DNA from: Pseudomonas delhiensis
GTDB lineage: Bacteria; Pseudomonadota; Gammaproteobacteria; Pseudomonadales; Pseudomonadaceae
Reading direction: 5' to 3'
NCBI RefSeq assembly: GCF_900187975.1
Contig: NZ_FZPC01000011.1
Location: forward strand, 124,001 to 188,000
Length of the DNA: 64,000 bases
Shown one piece after another: positions 46,792-55,921 of this stretch. Under the pieces are notes generated by a model. The model searched no databases, was not told the DNA's origin, and saw only the letters and a list, made by a program, of their open reading frames with translations. Within the stretch, counting starts at the first letter, position 1, and the number at the start of each line of letters is the position of its first letter. The position numbers and the translations under genes are program-made.

Positions 46792-48408
46792 ATGCCGGTG
46801 ATCCAGTCGGAAATCGACACCCAGGGCGAGGACTTCGCCCACAACCGCCAGGCCATGCTGGCCGCCGTGGCCAGCTTCCGCGACCTGGAGCAGCAGGTGC
46901 TGGACAAGGCCGCCGAGGCCAGGCCGAAGTTCGACAAGCGCGGCCAGCTGCTGCCGCGCGAGCGCCTGAACCTGCTGCTCGACCCCGGCGCACCCTTCCT
47001 CGAACTCTGCTCCCTGGCCGGCTACAGGCTGCACGACGACAAGGACGGTACCCAGGCCGGCGGCGGCATCATCTCCGGCATCGGCTACGTCGCCGGGGTG
47101 CGTTGCCTGGTCAGCGCCAGCAACAGCGCGATCAAGGGCGGCACCATCTCCCCCACCGGGCTGAAGAAGACCCTGCGCCTGCAGCAGGTGGCGCTGGAGA
47201 ACAAGCTGCCGCTCATCGCCCTGACCGAGAGCGGCGGCGCCAACCTCAACTACGCGGCGGACATCTTCGTCGAGGGCGCCCGCGGCTTCGCCAACCAGGC
47301 GCGGCTGTCGGCCGCCGGCATCCCGCAGGTCACGGTCGTGCACGGCTCCAGCACCGCCGGCGGCGCCTACCAGCCGGGGCTGTCGGACTACGTGGTGGTG
47401 GTGCGCGGCAAGGCCAAGATGTTCCTCGCCGGCCCGCCGCTGCTCAAGGCCGCCACCGGCGAAGTCGCCACCGACGAGGAACTGGGCGGCGCCGAGCTGC
47501 ACGCCCAGGTCGCCGGCACCGCCGAGTACCTGGCGGAGAACGACGCCGACGGCGTGCGCCTGGCCCGCGAGATCATCGCCGCGCTGCCGTGGAACGCCCA
47601 GCTGCCGGCCCGCCCGGCGCGGCACTGGGACGAGCCGCTGTACCCGGCCGAGGAACTGCTGGGCGTGGTCCCGGCCGACGCCAGGAAGCCCTACGACGTG
47701 CGCGAGATCGTCGCGCGCATCGCCGACGGTTCGCGCTTCCTCGACTTCAAGAACGAATACGACGCCCAGACGGTGTGCGGCCACCTGCACATCGAGGGCC
47801 ACGCCTGCGGCCTGATCGGCAACAACGGCCCCATCACCCCGCAGGGCGCGGCCAAGGCGGCGCAGTTCATCCAGCTGTGCGAGCAGAGCAACACGCCCAT
47901 CCTGTTCCTGCACAACACCACCGGCTTCATGGTCGGCACCGAGTCCGAGCGCCTGGGGGTGATCAAGCACGGCTCGAAGATGATCCAGGCGGTGGCCAAC
48001 GCCACCGTGCCCAAGCTCACCCTGGTGGTCGGCGGCTCCTACGGCGCCGGCAACTACGCCATGTGCGGCCGCGGCCTGGACCCGCGCTTCATCTTCGCCT
48101 GGCCCAACAGCCGCACCGCGGTCATGGGCGGCGCCCAGGCCGGCAAGGTGCTGCGCATCGTCACCGAGGAAAAGCACGCCAAGGAGGGCAAGCAGGCCGA
48201 CGCGAAGATGCTCGACATGCTCGAACAGATGACCGCGCAGAAGCTCGACGCCCAGTCCACCGCGCTCTACGGCACCGCCAGCCTGTGGGACGACGGGCTG
48301 ATCGACCCGCGCGACAGCCGCCGGCTGCTGGGCTACCTGCTGGACATCTGCGCGGAGGCGGCAGCGCGACCGCTGAAGGGCAACAGTTTCGGGGTAGCGA
48401 GGTTCTGA
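46792..48408 (+). CDS. atuC: Geranyl-CoA carboxylase beta subunit (carboxyltransferase)
   Basis: 538-aa carboxyltransferase that moves the carboxyl group from biotin on AtuF to geranyl-CoA (cis form). The two crotonase-like halves are visible: ACC-type N-half with IKGGTISPTGLKKTLRLQQ and SGGANL, and C-half with HNTTGFMVGTESERLGVIKHGSKMI and GSYGAGNYAMCGR. Distinguished from methylcrotonyl-CoA carboxylase beta by cluster context. Translationally close to atuB. Confidence 0.92.
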   Translation: MPVIQSEIDTQGEDFAHNRQAMLAAVASFRDLEQQVLDKAAEARPKFDKRGQLLPRERLNLLLDPGAPFLELCSLAGYRLHDDKDGTQAGGGIISGIGYVAGVRCLVSASNSAIKGGTISPTGLKKTLRLQQVALENKLPLIALTESGGANLNYAADIFVEGARGFANQARLSAAGIPQVTVVHGSSTAGGAYQPGLSDYVVVVRGKAKMFLAGPPLLKAATGEVATDEELGGAELHAQVAGTAEYLAENDADGVRLAREIIAALPWNAQLPARPARHWDEPLYPAEELLGVVPADARKPYDVREIVARIADGSRFLDFKNEYDAQTVCGHLHIEGHACGLIGNNGPITPQGAAKAAQFIQLCEQSNTPILFLHNTTGFMVGTESERLGVIKHGSKMIQAVANATVPKLTLVVGGSYGAGNYAMCGRGLDPRFIFAWPNSRTAVMGGAQAGKVLRIVTEEKHAKEGKQADAKMLDMLEQMTAQKLDAQSTALYGTASLWDDGLIDPRDSRRLLGYLLDICAEAAARPLKGNSFGVARF

Positions 48409-48419
48409 CCTGATAGGGG

Positions 48420-48540
48420 CTCCCTCTCCCGCTTGCGGGAGAGGGCGCCAAAGCGATCCGGCGTAAAGCGAACTTCCCGCCCACTCCGAACAGCCCCCTC
48501 TCCTTTCAGGGAGAGGGTTGGGAGAGGGAAAGGGGAAGTG
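48420..48540. repeat. CCCTCTCC-type inverted repeats between atuC and atuD
   Basis: The 162-bp gap holds CCCTCTCCC-gcttgc-GGGAGAGGG (48423-48447) and CCCCTCTCC-tttca-GGGAGAGGG (48494-48517) plus flanking sequence. The second part is related to the core of the 300-bp elements at 52714 and 55922. Confidence 0.8.
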
Positions 48541-48570
48541 AACACCCAAGGCTCAGGAGGAAAACAACAC

Positions 48571-49731
48571 ATGCTCTTCACCCAGGAACACGAAGAACTC
48601 CGCCGCACCGTCCGCAACTTCGTCGACAAGGAGATCAACCCCTACGTCGACCAGTGGGAGAAGGACGGCCGCTTCCCCATCCACGAAGTGTTCAGGAAGG
48701 CCGGCGCCCTCGGCCTGCTGGGCATCTCCAAGCCGGAGAAGTTCGGCGGCATGGGCCTGGACTACAGCTACTCGGTGGTCGCCGCCGAAGAGTTCGGCAC
48801 CATCCACTGCGGCGGCGTGCCCATGTCCATCGGCGTGCAGACCGACATGTGCACCCCGGCCCTGGCGCGCTTCGGCTCCGACGAGCTGCGCGAGGAATTC
48901 CTGCGCCCGGCCATCGCCGGCGAGATGGTCGGCTGCATCGGCGTCTCCGAGGTCGGCGCCGGCTCCGACGTGGCGGGGCTGAAGACCACCGCGCGCAAGG
49001 ACGGCGACGACTACGTGATCAACGGCAGCAAGATGTGGATCACCAACTCGCCCTCGGCCGACTTCATCTGCCTGCTGGCCAACACCTCCGACGACAAGCC
49101 CCACGTCAACAAGTCGCTGATCATGGTGCCGATGAAGAGCAAGGGCATCAGCGTCAGCCCGCACCTGGACAAGCTCGGCATGCGCAGTTCGGAGACCGCC
49201 CAGGTGTTCTTCGACGACGTGCGCGTGCCGCAGCGCTACCGCATCGGCGCCGAGGGCGCGGGCTTCATGATGCAGATGCTGCAGTTCCAGGAGGAACGCC
49301 TGTTCGGCGCCGCCAGCGGGATCAAGGGCCTGGAGTACTGCGTCAACGCCACCATCGACTACTGCAAGCAGCGCAAGACCTTCGGCCAGGCGCTGATCGA
49401 CAACCAGGTCATCCACTTCCGCATGGCCGAGCTGATGACCGAGATCGAGTGCCTGCGCGCCCTCACCTACCAGGCCACCGAGCAGTACATCCGCGGCAAG
49501 GACGTCACCCGCCTGGCCTCCATGGCCAAGCTCAAGGTCGGCCGCCTGGCCCGCGAGGTCACCGACGCCTGCCTGCAGTACTGGGGCGGCCAGGGCTTCA
49601 TGTGGGAAAACCCGGTCTCCCGCGCCTACCGCGACACCCGCCTGGTGTCCATCGGCGGCGGCGCCGACGAGATCATGCTCGGCATCATTTGCAAGCTGAT
49701 GGGCACCCTGCCGGGCAAGAAGAAGAGTTAG
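48571..49731 (+). CDS. atuD: AtuD, citronellyl-CoA dehydrogenase (acyl-CoA dehydrogenase family)
   Basis: 386-aa FAD enzyme expected to oxidise citronellyl-CoA to geranyl-CoA. Acyl-CoA dehydrogenase motifs: VGCIGVSEVGAGSDVAGLKTTA, MWITNSPSADF and the C-terminal QYWGGQGFMWENPVSRAYRDTR. A strong AGGAGG precedes the ATG at 48571 with a 10-nt spacer. One of the genes first described in the atu cluster. Confidence 0.92.
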   Translation: MLFTQEHEELRRTVRNFVDKEINPYVDQWEKDGRFPIHEVFRKAGALGLLGISKPEKFGGMGLDYSYSVVAAEEFGTIHCGGVPMSIGVQTDMCTPALARFGSDELREEFLRPAIAGEMVGCIGVSEVGAGSDVAGLKTTARKDGDDYVINGSKMWITNSPSADFICLLANTSDDKPHVNKSLIMVPMKSKGISVSPHLDKLGMRSSETAQVFFDDVRVPQRYRIGAEGAGFMMQMLQFQEERLFGAASGIKGLEYCVNATIDYCKQRKTFGQALIDNQVIHFRMAELMTEIECLRALTYQATEQYIRGKDVTRLASMAKLKVGRLAREVTDACLQYWGGQGFMWENPVSRAYRDTRLVSIGGGADEIMLGIICKLMGTLPGKKKS

Positions 49732-49734
49732 GAG

Positions 49735-49803
49735 CGGCTGCAGGCGGCAGGCGGCAGGCGATGTGTCGCTCTGGCCTGCAGCCTGAAGCCTGTCGCCTGA
49801 AGC
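49735..49803. repeat. GCAGGC-type inverted repeat between atuD and atuE
   Basis: Imperfect inverted repeat of GCAGGCGGCAGGC / GCCTGCAGCCTG units. A related but rearranged copy lies between atuG and atuH (53876-53970). Confidence 0.75.
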
Positions 49804-49824
49804 ATCGTCTATGAGGAATCCGGC

Positions 49825-50622
49825 ATGAGCGAATTGCCGAACTGCGAAACCCTGCTGCTGGAGCGCGATGGCGGCGTGCTGTACGTCACCCTCGACCGTC
49901 CGGACAGCCGCAACGCCATGAGCCTGGCCATGGTCGGCGAACTGCGCGCGGTGCTGGCCGCCGCACGCGATGACCGCGAGGTGCGCGCCATCGTCCTGCG
50001 CGGCGCCGGCGGACACTTCTGCGCCGGCGGTGACATCAAGGACATGGCCGGCGCCCGCGCCGCCGGGCCCGACGCCTACGCTGCGCTGAACCGCGCCTTC
50101 GGCGCCCTGCTGGAGGAAGCCCAGGCACAGCCGCAGGTGCTGGTGGCGGTGCTGGAAGGCGCGGTGCTCGGCGGCGGCTTCGGCCTGGCCTGCGTGTCGG
50201 ACATCGCCCTCGCCGCCGACGGCGCCCAGTTCGGCCTGCCGGAAACCAGCCTCGGCGTGCTGCCGGCGCAGATCGCGCCCTTCGTGGTCAAGCGCATCGG
50301 CCTGACCCAGGCCCGCCGCCTGGCGCTCACCGCCGCCCGCTTCGACGGCCGCGAGGCGCTGCGCCTGGGCCTGGTGCACTTCAGCGAGGCCGACGCCGAC
50401 GCCCTCGGCCAGCGCCTGGCGCAATGCCTGGAACAGGTGCGCCGCTGCGCCCCCGGCGCCAACGCGCAGACCAAGGCGCTGCTGCTGGCCACCGAGACCC
50501 AGGCCCTGGGCCCGCTGCTGGACGACGCCGCAAGACAGTTCGCCGCCGCCGTGACCGGCGCGGAAGGCGCCGAAGGCACCCTGGCCTTCGTGCAGAAACG
50601 CAAACCCAACTGGGCACAGTAG
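49825..50622 (+). CDS. atuE: AtuE, isohexenylglutaconyl-CoA hydratase (enoyl-CoA hydratase family)
   Basis: 265-aa crotonase. Oxyanion-hole segments AIVLRGAGGHFCAGGDIKDM and LEGAVLGGGFGLACVSDIALA, then the catalytic region FGLPETSLGVLPAQI. In the pathway it adds water to isohexenylglutaconyl-CoA, the product of AtuC/AtuF. The ATG at 49825 follows ATGAGGAATCCGGC. Confidence 0.92.
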   Translation: MSELPNCETLLLERDGGVLYVTLDRPDSRNAMSLAMVGELRAVLAAARDDREVRAIVLRGAGGHFCAGGDIKDMAGARAAGPDAYAALNRAFGALLEEAQAQPQVLVAVLEGAVLGGGFGLACVSDIALAADGAQFGLPETSLGVLPAQIAPFVVKRIGLTQARRLALTAARFDGREALRLGLVHFSEADADALGQRLAQCLEQVRRCAPGANAQTKALLLATETQALGPLLDDAARQFAAAVTGAEGAEGTLAFVQKRKPNWAQ

Positions 50623-50649
50623 TCGCTGGCTCCCGGCATTCGCGAGGAT

Positions 50650-50690
50650 GACGGAACAACCCGTCATTCCCGCGAACGCGGGAACCCACG
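50650..50690. repeat. CGTCATTCCCGCG-type palindrome between atuE and atuF
   Basis: CCCGTCATTCCCGCGAACGCGGGAA, a palindromic repeat of a type widespread in bacteria, preceded by an inverted fragment GAGGATGACGG. Confidence 0.72.
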
Positions 50691-50720
50691 ACCAGAACCC
50701 AAGCCAGCAGGAGCACATCC

Positions 50721-52703
50721 ATGCCCAGCTTCGACAAGATCCTCATCGCCAACCGTGGCGAGATCGCCTGCCGGGTGATCCGCACCGCCCAGGCCCTGGG
50801 CTACCGCACGGTGGCGGTGTACAGCGAGGCCGACGCCGAGGCGCGCCACGTGCAACTGGCCGACGAGGCCCTGTGCATCGGCCCGGCGCCGGTCGGCCAG
50901 TCCTACCTGAAGGCCGCGGCCATCCTCGACGCCGCGCGGCGCACCGGCGCCGACGCGGTACACCCCGGCTACGGCTTCCTCTCGGAGAACGCCGAGTTCG
51001 CCCGCGCCTGCGAGGCCGCCGGCATCGTCTTCATCGGCCCGAGCGTCGAGGCCATCCACCTGATGGGCAGCAAGCGCCTGTCCAAGCTGGCCATGCTCGA
51101 AGCCGGCGTGCCCTGCATCCCCGGCTACGAGGGCGCCGAGCAGGACGACGCGAGCCTGGCCCGCGAGGCCGGGCGCATCGGCTACCCGCTGATGATCAAG
51201 GCCAGCGCCGGCGGCGGCGGCCGCGGCATGCGCCTGGTGCAGGCGGCCGACGAGCTGGCCGCGCAGCTGCGCACCGCGCGCTCGGAAGCGCTGAACGCCT
51301 TCGGCAGCGACGAACTGATCCTGGAGAAGGCGGTGATCCGCCCGCGCCACGTGGAAATCCAGGTGTTCGGCGACCACCACGGCAACCTGGTCCACCTCGG
51401 CGAGCGCGACTGCTCGGTGCAGCGCCGCCACCAGAAGGTCATCGAGGAAGCGCCCTGCCCGGTGCTCACCCCCGGGCTGCGCCAGGCCATGGGCGAGGCG
51501 GCGGTGAAGGCGGCGGCGCGGGTGAACTACGTCGGCGCCGGCACCGTGGAGTTCCTGCTGGACGCCAGCGGCGCCTTCTACTTCCTGGAAATGAACACCC
51601 GCCTGCAGGTCGAGCACCCGGTCACCGAACTGGTCACCGGCCAGGACCTGGTGGCCTGGCAGATCCGCGTGGCCGAAGGCCAGCCGCTGCCGCTGAAGCA
51701 GGAGGACATCGCGCTGCGCGGCCACGCCATCGAGGTGCGCCTGTACGCCGAGGATGCCGGCAACGGCTTCCTGCCGCAGACCGGCGAGGTGCTGCGCTGG
51801 GAACCGCAGGTGCAGGACGGCATCCGCATCGACCACGGCCTGGTGGAAGGCCGGGCGGTGACGCCCTTCTACGACCCCATGCTGGCCAAGGTGATCGCCT
51901 ACGGCGCCACCCGCGACGAGGCCCGGCGCAAGCTGGTGCGCGCCGTGGAGGACTGCGTGCTGCTGGGCGTGAAGGCCAACCAGCGCTTCCTCGCCAACCT
52001 GCTCAAACACCCGGAGTTCGCCGCCGGCAACGCCACCACCGCGTTCATCGGCGAGCACTTCGCCAACGACCCGAGCCTGCGCCCGCAAGCGCCGCAACCC
52101 GGCGAACTGGCCCTGGCCGCCGCCCTGCTCTACCAGGCCTCGGCCAGCGCCCGCGCGCACCAGGGCGGCCTGGCCGGCTGGCGCAACGCCGGCAACGAGC
52201 CCTGGCGCTACCAGTTGCACGACGGCGAGCAGAAGCACACGGTGGAGCTGGAGGTGCTGGAGCCCGGCGCGCAGCCCAGGCTGCTGGCCTGCATCGGCGA
52301 CTCGGCGGTGGCGCTGTGGCTGATCGCCATGGACGCGCGCTGGGTGGTGGCGGAGATCAACGGCATCCGCCGGCGCATCGCCCACCACCGCCAGGGCGAA
52401 CGCGTCTGGCTGTATGGCACGGGCGGCAACCTGGAGCTGCGCGACGTCACCCACGAGCCCGCCGGCGCACAGGGCGGCGCGGCCTCCGGCACGGTCAAGG
52501 CGCCGATGGACGGCGCCATCGTCGACGTGCTGGTCAGCGAGGGCGCGCGGGTCAGCAAGGGCCAGCTGCTACTCGTGCTGGAGGCGATGAAGATGGAACA
52601 TCCGCTCAAGGCCGGGGTCGACGGCATTATCCGCCGCATCCAGGTGAGCAAGGGCGAACAGGTCAAGAGCCGCCAGTTGCTGGTGGAGGTCGAGGAGGCC
52701 TGA
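50721..52703 (+). CDS. atuF: Geranyl-CoA carboxylase alpha subunit (biotin-containing)
   Basis: 660-aa biotin-dependent subunit. Biotin carboxylase domain at 1-450 (FDKILIANRGEIACRVIRTA, ATP-grasp KASAGGGGRGMR, FLEMNTRLQVEHPVTE), a linker domain, and a C-terminal biotinyl domain with the biotinylated Lys624 in LEAMKMEHPL. Works with AtuC. The ATG follows AGCAGGAGCACATCC. Confidence 0.94.
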   Translation: MPSFDKILIANRGEIACRVIRTAQALGYRTVAVYSEADAEARHVQLADEALCIGPAPVGQSYLKAAAILDAARRTGADAVHPGYGFLSENAEFARACEAAGIVFIGPSVEAIHLMGSKRLSKLAMLEAGVPCIPGYEGAEQDDASLAREAGRIGYPLMIKASAGGGGRGMRLVQAADELAAQLRTARSEALNAFGSDELILEKAVIRPRHVEIQVFGDHHGNLVHLGERDCSVQRRHQKVIEEAPCPVLTPGLRQAMGEAAVKAAARVNYVGAGTVEFLLDASGAFYFLEMNTRLQVEHPVTELVTGQDLVAWQIRVAEGQPLPLKQEDIALRGHAIEVRLYAEDAGNGFLPQTGEVLRWEPQVQDGIRIDHGLVEGRAVTPFYDPMLAKVIAYGATRDEARRKLVRAVEDCVLLGVKANQRFLANLLKHPEFAAGNATTAFIGEHFANDPSLRPQAPQPGELALAAALLYQASASARAHQGGLAGWRNAGNEPWRYQLHDGEQKHTVELEVLEPGAQPRLLACIGDSAVALWLIAMDARWVVAEINGIRRRIAHHRQGERVWLYGTGGNLELRDVTHEPAGAQGGAASGTVKAPMDGAIVDVLVSEGARVSKGQLLLVLEAMKMEHPLKAGVDGIIRRIQVSKGEQVKSRQLLVEVEEA

Positions 52704-52713
52704 AACGTTTTTC

Positions 52714-53013
52714 GTAGGAGCGAGCTTGCTCGCGAATGGAGTATCCCGGTAGCTACAGTGTTTTCGATGGACTCCGTACCCTCTCCCCAGCCCTCGGCTG
52801 CGCGCCCCGCCCTGAAGGGAGAGGGAGCTTGTCCGTGCCGAGAGAAGGTATGGTTTCAGTCGGTAATCACTGCGCTAGCCGGCTAACACCGAACTATCAG
52901 CATCTGCCCAACGGTCCCCTCTCCCTTCAGGGAGAGGGTTAGGGAGAGGGCGCTCTTCAGGCCCAGCACCAGAACCGCCGGGAAACCCCATTCGCGAGCA
53001 AGCTCGCTCCTAC
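52714..53013. repeat. 300-bp composite element, copy 1 (between atuF and atuG)
   Basis: Begins GTAGGAGCGAGCTTGCTCGC and ends with its exact inverse over 23 bp. The core has CCCTCTCC palindromes and a unique stretch (GGTAATCACTGCGCTAGCC). Copy 2 at 55922-56222 is about 90% alike by eye in the reverse orientation. It fills the 348-bp gap, so no gene is there; a 68-codon frame inside is shared with copy 2 but has no coding signs. Confidence 0.85.
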
Positions 53014-53051
53014 AGCTGTAGTCCGAACACAACAAGAACACGGAGCCAAGC

Positions 53052-53873
53052 ATGTCCCTGAACGCCAAGACCCTCTTCATCACCGGCGCCAGCCGCGGCA
53101 TCGGCCGCGAGATCGCCCTGCGCGCCGCGCGCGACGGCGCCAACGTCGTGATCGCCGCCAAGAGCGCCGAACCCCATCCGAAACTGGCCGGCACCATCTT
53201 CAGCGTCGCCGAGGAAGTCGAGGCCGCCGGCGGCAAGGCCCTGGCCCTGCAGCTGGACGTGCGCGACGAGAACGCCGTGCGCGAGGCCATGGCCCGCGCC
53301 GCCGAGCACTTCGGCGGCATCGATGCGCTGGTCAACAACGCCGGCGCCATCAAGCTGGTGGGCGTGGAACGCCTGGAGCCCAAGCGCTTCGACCTGATGT
53401 ACCAGATCAACACCCGCGCGGTGATGGTCTGCAGCCAGGCCGCCCTGCCCTACCTGAAGCAGAGCCAGGGCCACATCCTCAGCCTGTCGCCGCCGCTGAA
53501 CCTGGCCGGGAAATGGTTCGCCCAGCACGGCCCCTACACCGTCACCAAGTACGGCATGAGCATGCTCACCCTCGGCATGCACGAGGAGTTCAAAAAGTAC
53601 GGCATCAGCGTCAACGCCCTGTGGCCGAAGACCATGATCGCCACCGCCGCCATCGAGTTCGAACTGGGCAGCCGCGACGCCTTCAAGCGCGCCCGCACCC
53701 CGGCGATCATGGCCGACGCCGCCCACGCCATCCTCGCCAGCGGCGGCCGCAGCATCAGCGGTCGCCTGCTGATAGACGAAGACATCCTCCGCGAACAGGG
53801 CGTGAGCGACTTCGAACCGTACCGCTACGACCCCCAGGGCGGGCCGCTGGTGCCCGATCTGTTTCTGGATTGA
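53052..53873 (+). CDS. atuG: AtuG, short-chain dehydrogenase with intact active site
   Basis: 273-aa SDR. Cofactor motif TGASRGIG (11-18), NNAG (95-98), catalytic Tyr162-x-x-x-Lys166 in HGPYTVTKYGMSML. The SPPLNLAGKW insertion resembles the hydroxysteroid-dehydrogenase-like 2 group. A role in oxidising a pathway alcohol or hydroxyacyl-CoA is expected from the cluster, but not proven. The ATG at 53052 follows ACACGGAGCCAAGC. Confidence 0.88.
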   Translation: MSLNAKTLFITGASRGIGREIALRAARDGANVVIAAKSAEPHPKLAGTIFSVAEEVEAAGGKALALQLDVRDENAVREAMARAAEHFGGIDALVNNAGAIKLVGVERLEPKRFDLMYQINTRAVMVCSQAALPYLKQSQGHILSLSPPLNLAGKWFAQHGPYTVTKYGMSMLTLGMHEEFKKYGISVNALWPKTMIATAAIEFELGSRDAFKRARTPAIMADAAHAILASGGRSISGRLLIDEDILREQGVSDFEPYRYDPQGGPLVPDLFLD

Positions 53874-53875
53874 GG

Positions 53876-53970
53876 CGGCAGGCTTCAGGCTGCAGGCTAC
53901 AGGCTACAGGCCAGAGCAACTCGCTCTTGGCTTTTGCCTGCAGCCTGCCGCCTGCAGCCTGCCGCCCATT
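53876..53970. repeat. GCAGGC-type inverted repeat between atuG and atuH
   Basis: Tandem and inverted GCAGGCTGCAGGCTACAGGC / GCCTGCAGCCTGCCGCCTGC units. Related to 49735-49803. The rest of the 211-bp gap holds no gene. Confidence 0.75.
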
Positions 53971-54084
53971 TGCCCAACTGCCCGGCGCCGCGCGCGCCAG
54001 AGTCATAGCCCGCGGGCCGCTGGCGGCCTAGAGTCGGGCGGGCGTGCACACGCCACGGACAACAACGACAACAAGGGCAGCGTC

Positions 54085-55911
54085 ATGAGCCATGCCGATC
54101 TGATCACCCCCACCCGCTTCATCGCCCACCTGCCCGCCACCCTCGGCCGCGTGCCGCGCATGCTGCGCGGGCTCTACTACACCGGCATCCGCAACCGCGA
54201 GAAGAACCTGTCCCTGGGCTGGGCCCTGGAGCGCGCGGCGCGCCTGTACCCGGACGCCCCGGCCCTGCTGGAAGGCCAGCGGCGGCTGTCCTACGCGCTG
54301 TTCAACGGCTGGGCCAACCGCCTGGCGCGCAGCTTCCAGGCCGAGGGCGTGAAGCACGGCAGCGTGGTCGCGGTGATGCTGGAGAACCGCGCCGAACTGC
54401 TGGTCATCCTCGCCGCCCTGGCCAAGCTCGGCGCCGTGGGCGCGCTGATCAACACCACCCAGCGCGGCCAGGTGCTGGCCCACAGCCTGAACCTGGTCAG
54501 CCCCGGCCATTTCGTGGTCGGCGAGGAACTGCGCGAAGCCTTCGACGAAGTACGTGCCAGCCTGCAGGGCGGCGCCGAGCGCCTGTACTGGGTGGCCGAC
54601 GACGACACCCTGCGCGACCCCGGCCAGGCCCCCGGCGGCTGGGGCAACCTGATGCGCCTGGCCCAGGCCCAGGGCTCCGACAACCTGGCGGAAACCACCC
54701 AGGTACGCCTGAAGGACGCCTGCTTCTTCATCTACACCTCCGGCACCACCGGCCTGCCCAAGGCCTCGATCATGAGCCACGGGCGCTGGATCAAGGCCTA
54801 TGGCGGCTTCGGCCACTCCGGCCTGGGCCTGTCCCGCGACGACGTGCTCTACCTGACCCTGCCCTGCTACCACAACAACGCCGTCACCGTGTGCTGGAGC
54901 GCGGTGCTGGCCGGCGGCGCGGCCATCGCCCTGCGCCGCAGGTTCTCGGCCAAGGCGTTCTGGAAGGACGTGCGCCATTACAATGCCACCTGTTTCGGCT
55001 ACATCGGCGAACTGTGCCGCTACCTGCTCAACCAGCCGGTGTGCGAGGAAGAACGCGACAACAGCCTGACCTGCATGATCGGCAACGGCCTGCGCCCGTC
55101 GATCTGGGGCGAGTTCAAGGCGCGCTTCGGCATCGAGCGGATCACCGAGTTCTACGCCGCCAGCGAAGGCAACATCGGCTTCACCAACGTGTTCAACTTC
55201 GACAACACCGTGGGCTTCTCCCCGGCCACCTACGCCATCGTCCGCTACGACCTGGAGAACGACCGCCCGCTGCGCGACGCCAAGGGCTTCATGGAGAAGG
55301 TCGGCAAGGGCGAGTCGGGCCTGCTGATCAGCGAGATCAGCGACAAGTGGCCGTTCGACGGCTACACCGACCCGGCCAAGACCCAGGCGGTGATCTACCG
55401 CGACGTGTTCAAGAAGGGCGACGCCTGGTTCAACACCGGCGACCTGATGCGCGACCTGGGCTTCAAGCACACCCAGTTCGTCGACCGCCTGGGCGACACC
55501 TTCCGCTGGAAGGGCGAGAACGTCTCCACCACCGAGGTGGAGAACGTCCTCGGCGCCTTCCCCGGCGTGGAGGACGCGGTGGTCTACGGCGTGGAGATCC
55601 CCGGCACCGATGGCCGCTGCGGCATGGCCGCGCTGCGCCTGGCGCCCGGCCAGGCAGTGGACGGCAAGGCCCTGGCCGAACACCTCGACCGCGAGTTGCC
55701 GGCCTACGCCGTGCCGCTGTTCCTGCGCCTGCTGCAGCAGGTGGAGACCACGGGCACCTTCAAGTACAAGAAGGCCGACCTGAAGAACGCCGCCTTCGAT
55801 CCGCGACAGGTCGGCGAGGCGCTGTTCGTGCGGTTGCCGGGCGAGGCGGACTACCGGCCGCTGGATATGGCGCTGTTCGAGGCCATCCAGCGCGGGGAAC
55901 ATCGGTTCTGA
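54085..55911 (+). CDS. atuH: AtuH, acyl-CoA synthetase (FATP/long-chain type)
   Basis: 608-aa AMP-forming ligase, expected to activate citronellate/geranate with CoA. AMP-binding motif FIYTSGTTGLPKASIMSHGRW, later ITEFYAASEGN, TGDLMRDLGF and the C-terminal hinge DRLGDTFRWKGENVSTTEVENVL. The layout is that of fatty-acid-transport-protein type synthetases. It is the last gene of the cluster, with a 300-bp element directly after it. Confidence 0.9.
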   Translation: MSHADLITPTRFIAHLPATLGRVPRMLRGLYYTGIRNREKNLSLGWALERAARLYPDAPALLEGQRRLSYALFNGWANRLARSFQAEGVKHGSVVAVMLENRAELLVILAALAKLGAVGALINTTQRGQVLAHSLNLVSPGHFVVGEELREAFDEVRASLQGGAERLYWVADDDTLRDPGQAPGGWGNLMRLAQAQGSDNLAETTQVRLKDACFFIYTSGTTGLPKASIMSHGRWIKAYGGFGHSGLGLSRDDVLYLTLPCYHNNAVTVCWSAVLAGGAAIALRRRFSAKAFWKDVRHYNATCFGYIGELCRYLLNQPVCEEERDNSLTCMIGNGLRPSIWGEFKARFGIERITEFYAASEGNIGFTNVFNFDNTVGFSPATYAIVRYDLENDRPLRDAKGFMEKVGKGESGLLISEISDKWPFDGYTDPAKTQAVIYRDVFKKGDAWFNTGDLMRDLGFKHTQFVDRLGDTFRWKGENVSTTEVENVLGAFPGVEDAVVYGVEIPGTDGRCGMAALRLAPGQAVDGKALAEHLDRELPAYAVPLFLRLLQQVETTGTFKYKKADLKNAAFDPRQVGEALFVRLPGEADYRPLDMALFEAIQRGEHRF

Positions 55912-55921
55912 CAGGTTTTTC

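Noticed and set aside
45130..48549. 1139-codon open frame antisense to atuA-atuC
   Set aside because: Same GC3 shadow effect; crosses three certain genes and two intergenic repeats, with no recognisable domain.
49735..53970. GCAGGC-rich gaps as remnants of an insertion sequence
   Set aside because: No transposase fragment, no terminal repeats and no target duplication; they look like simple intergenic repeat families.
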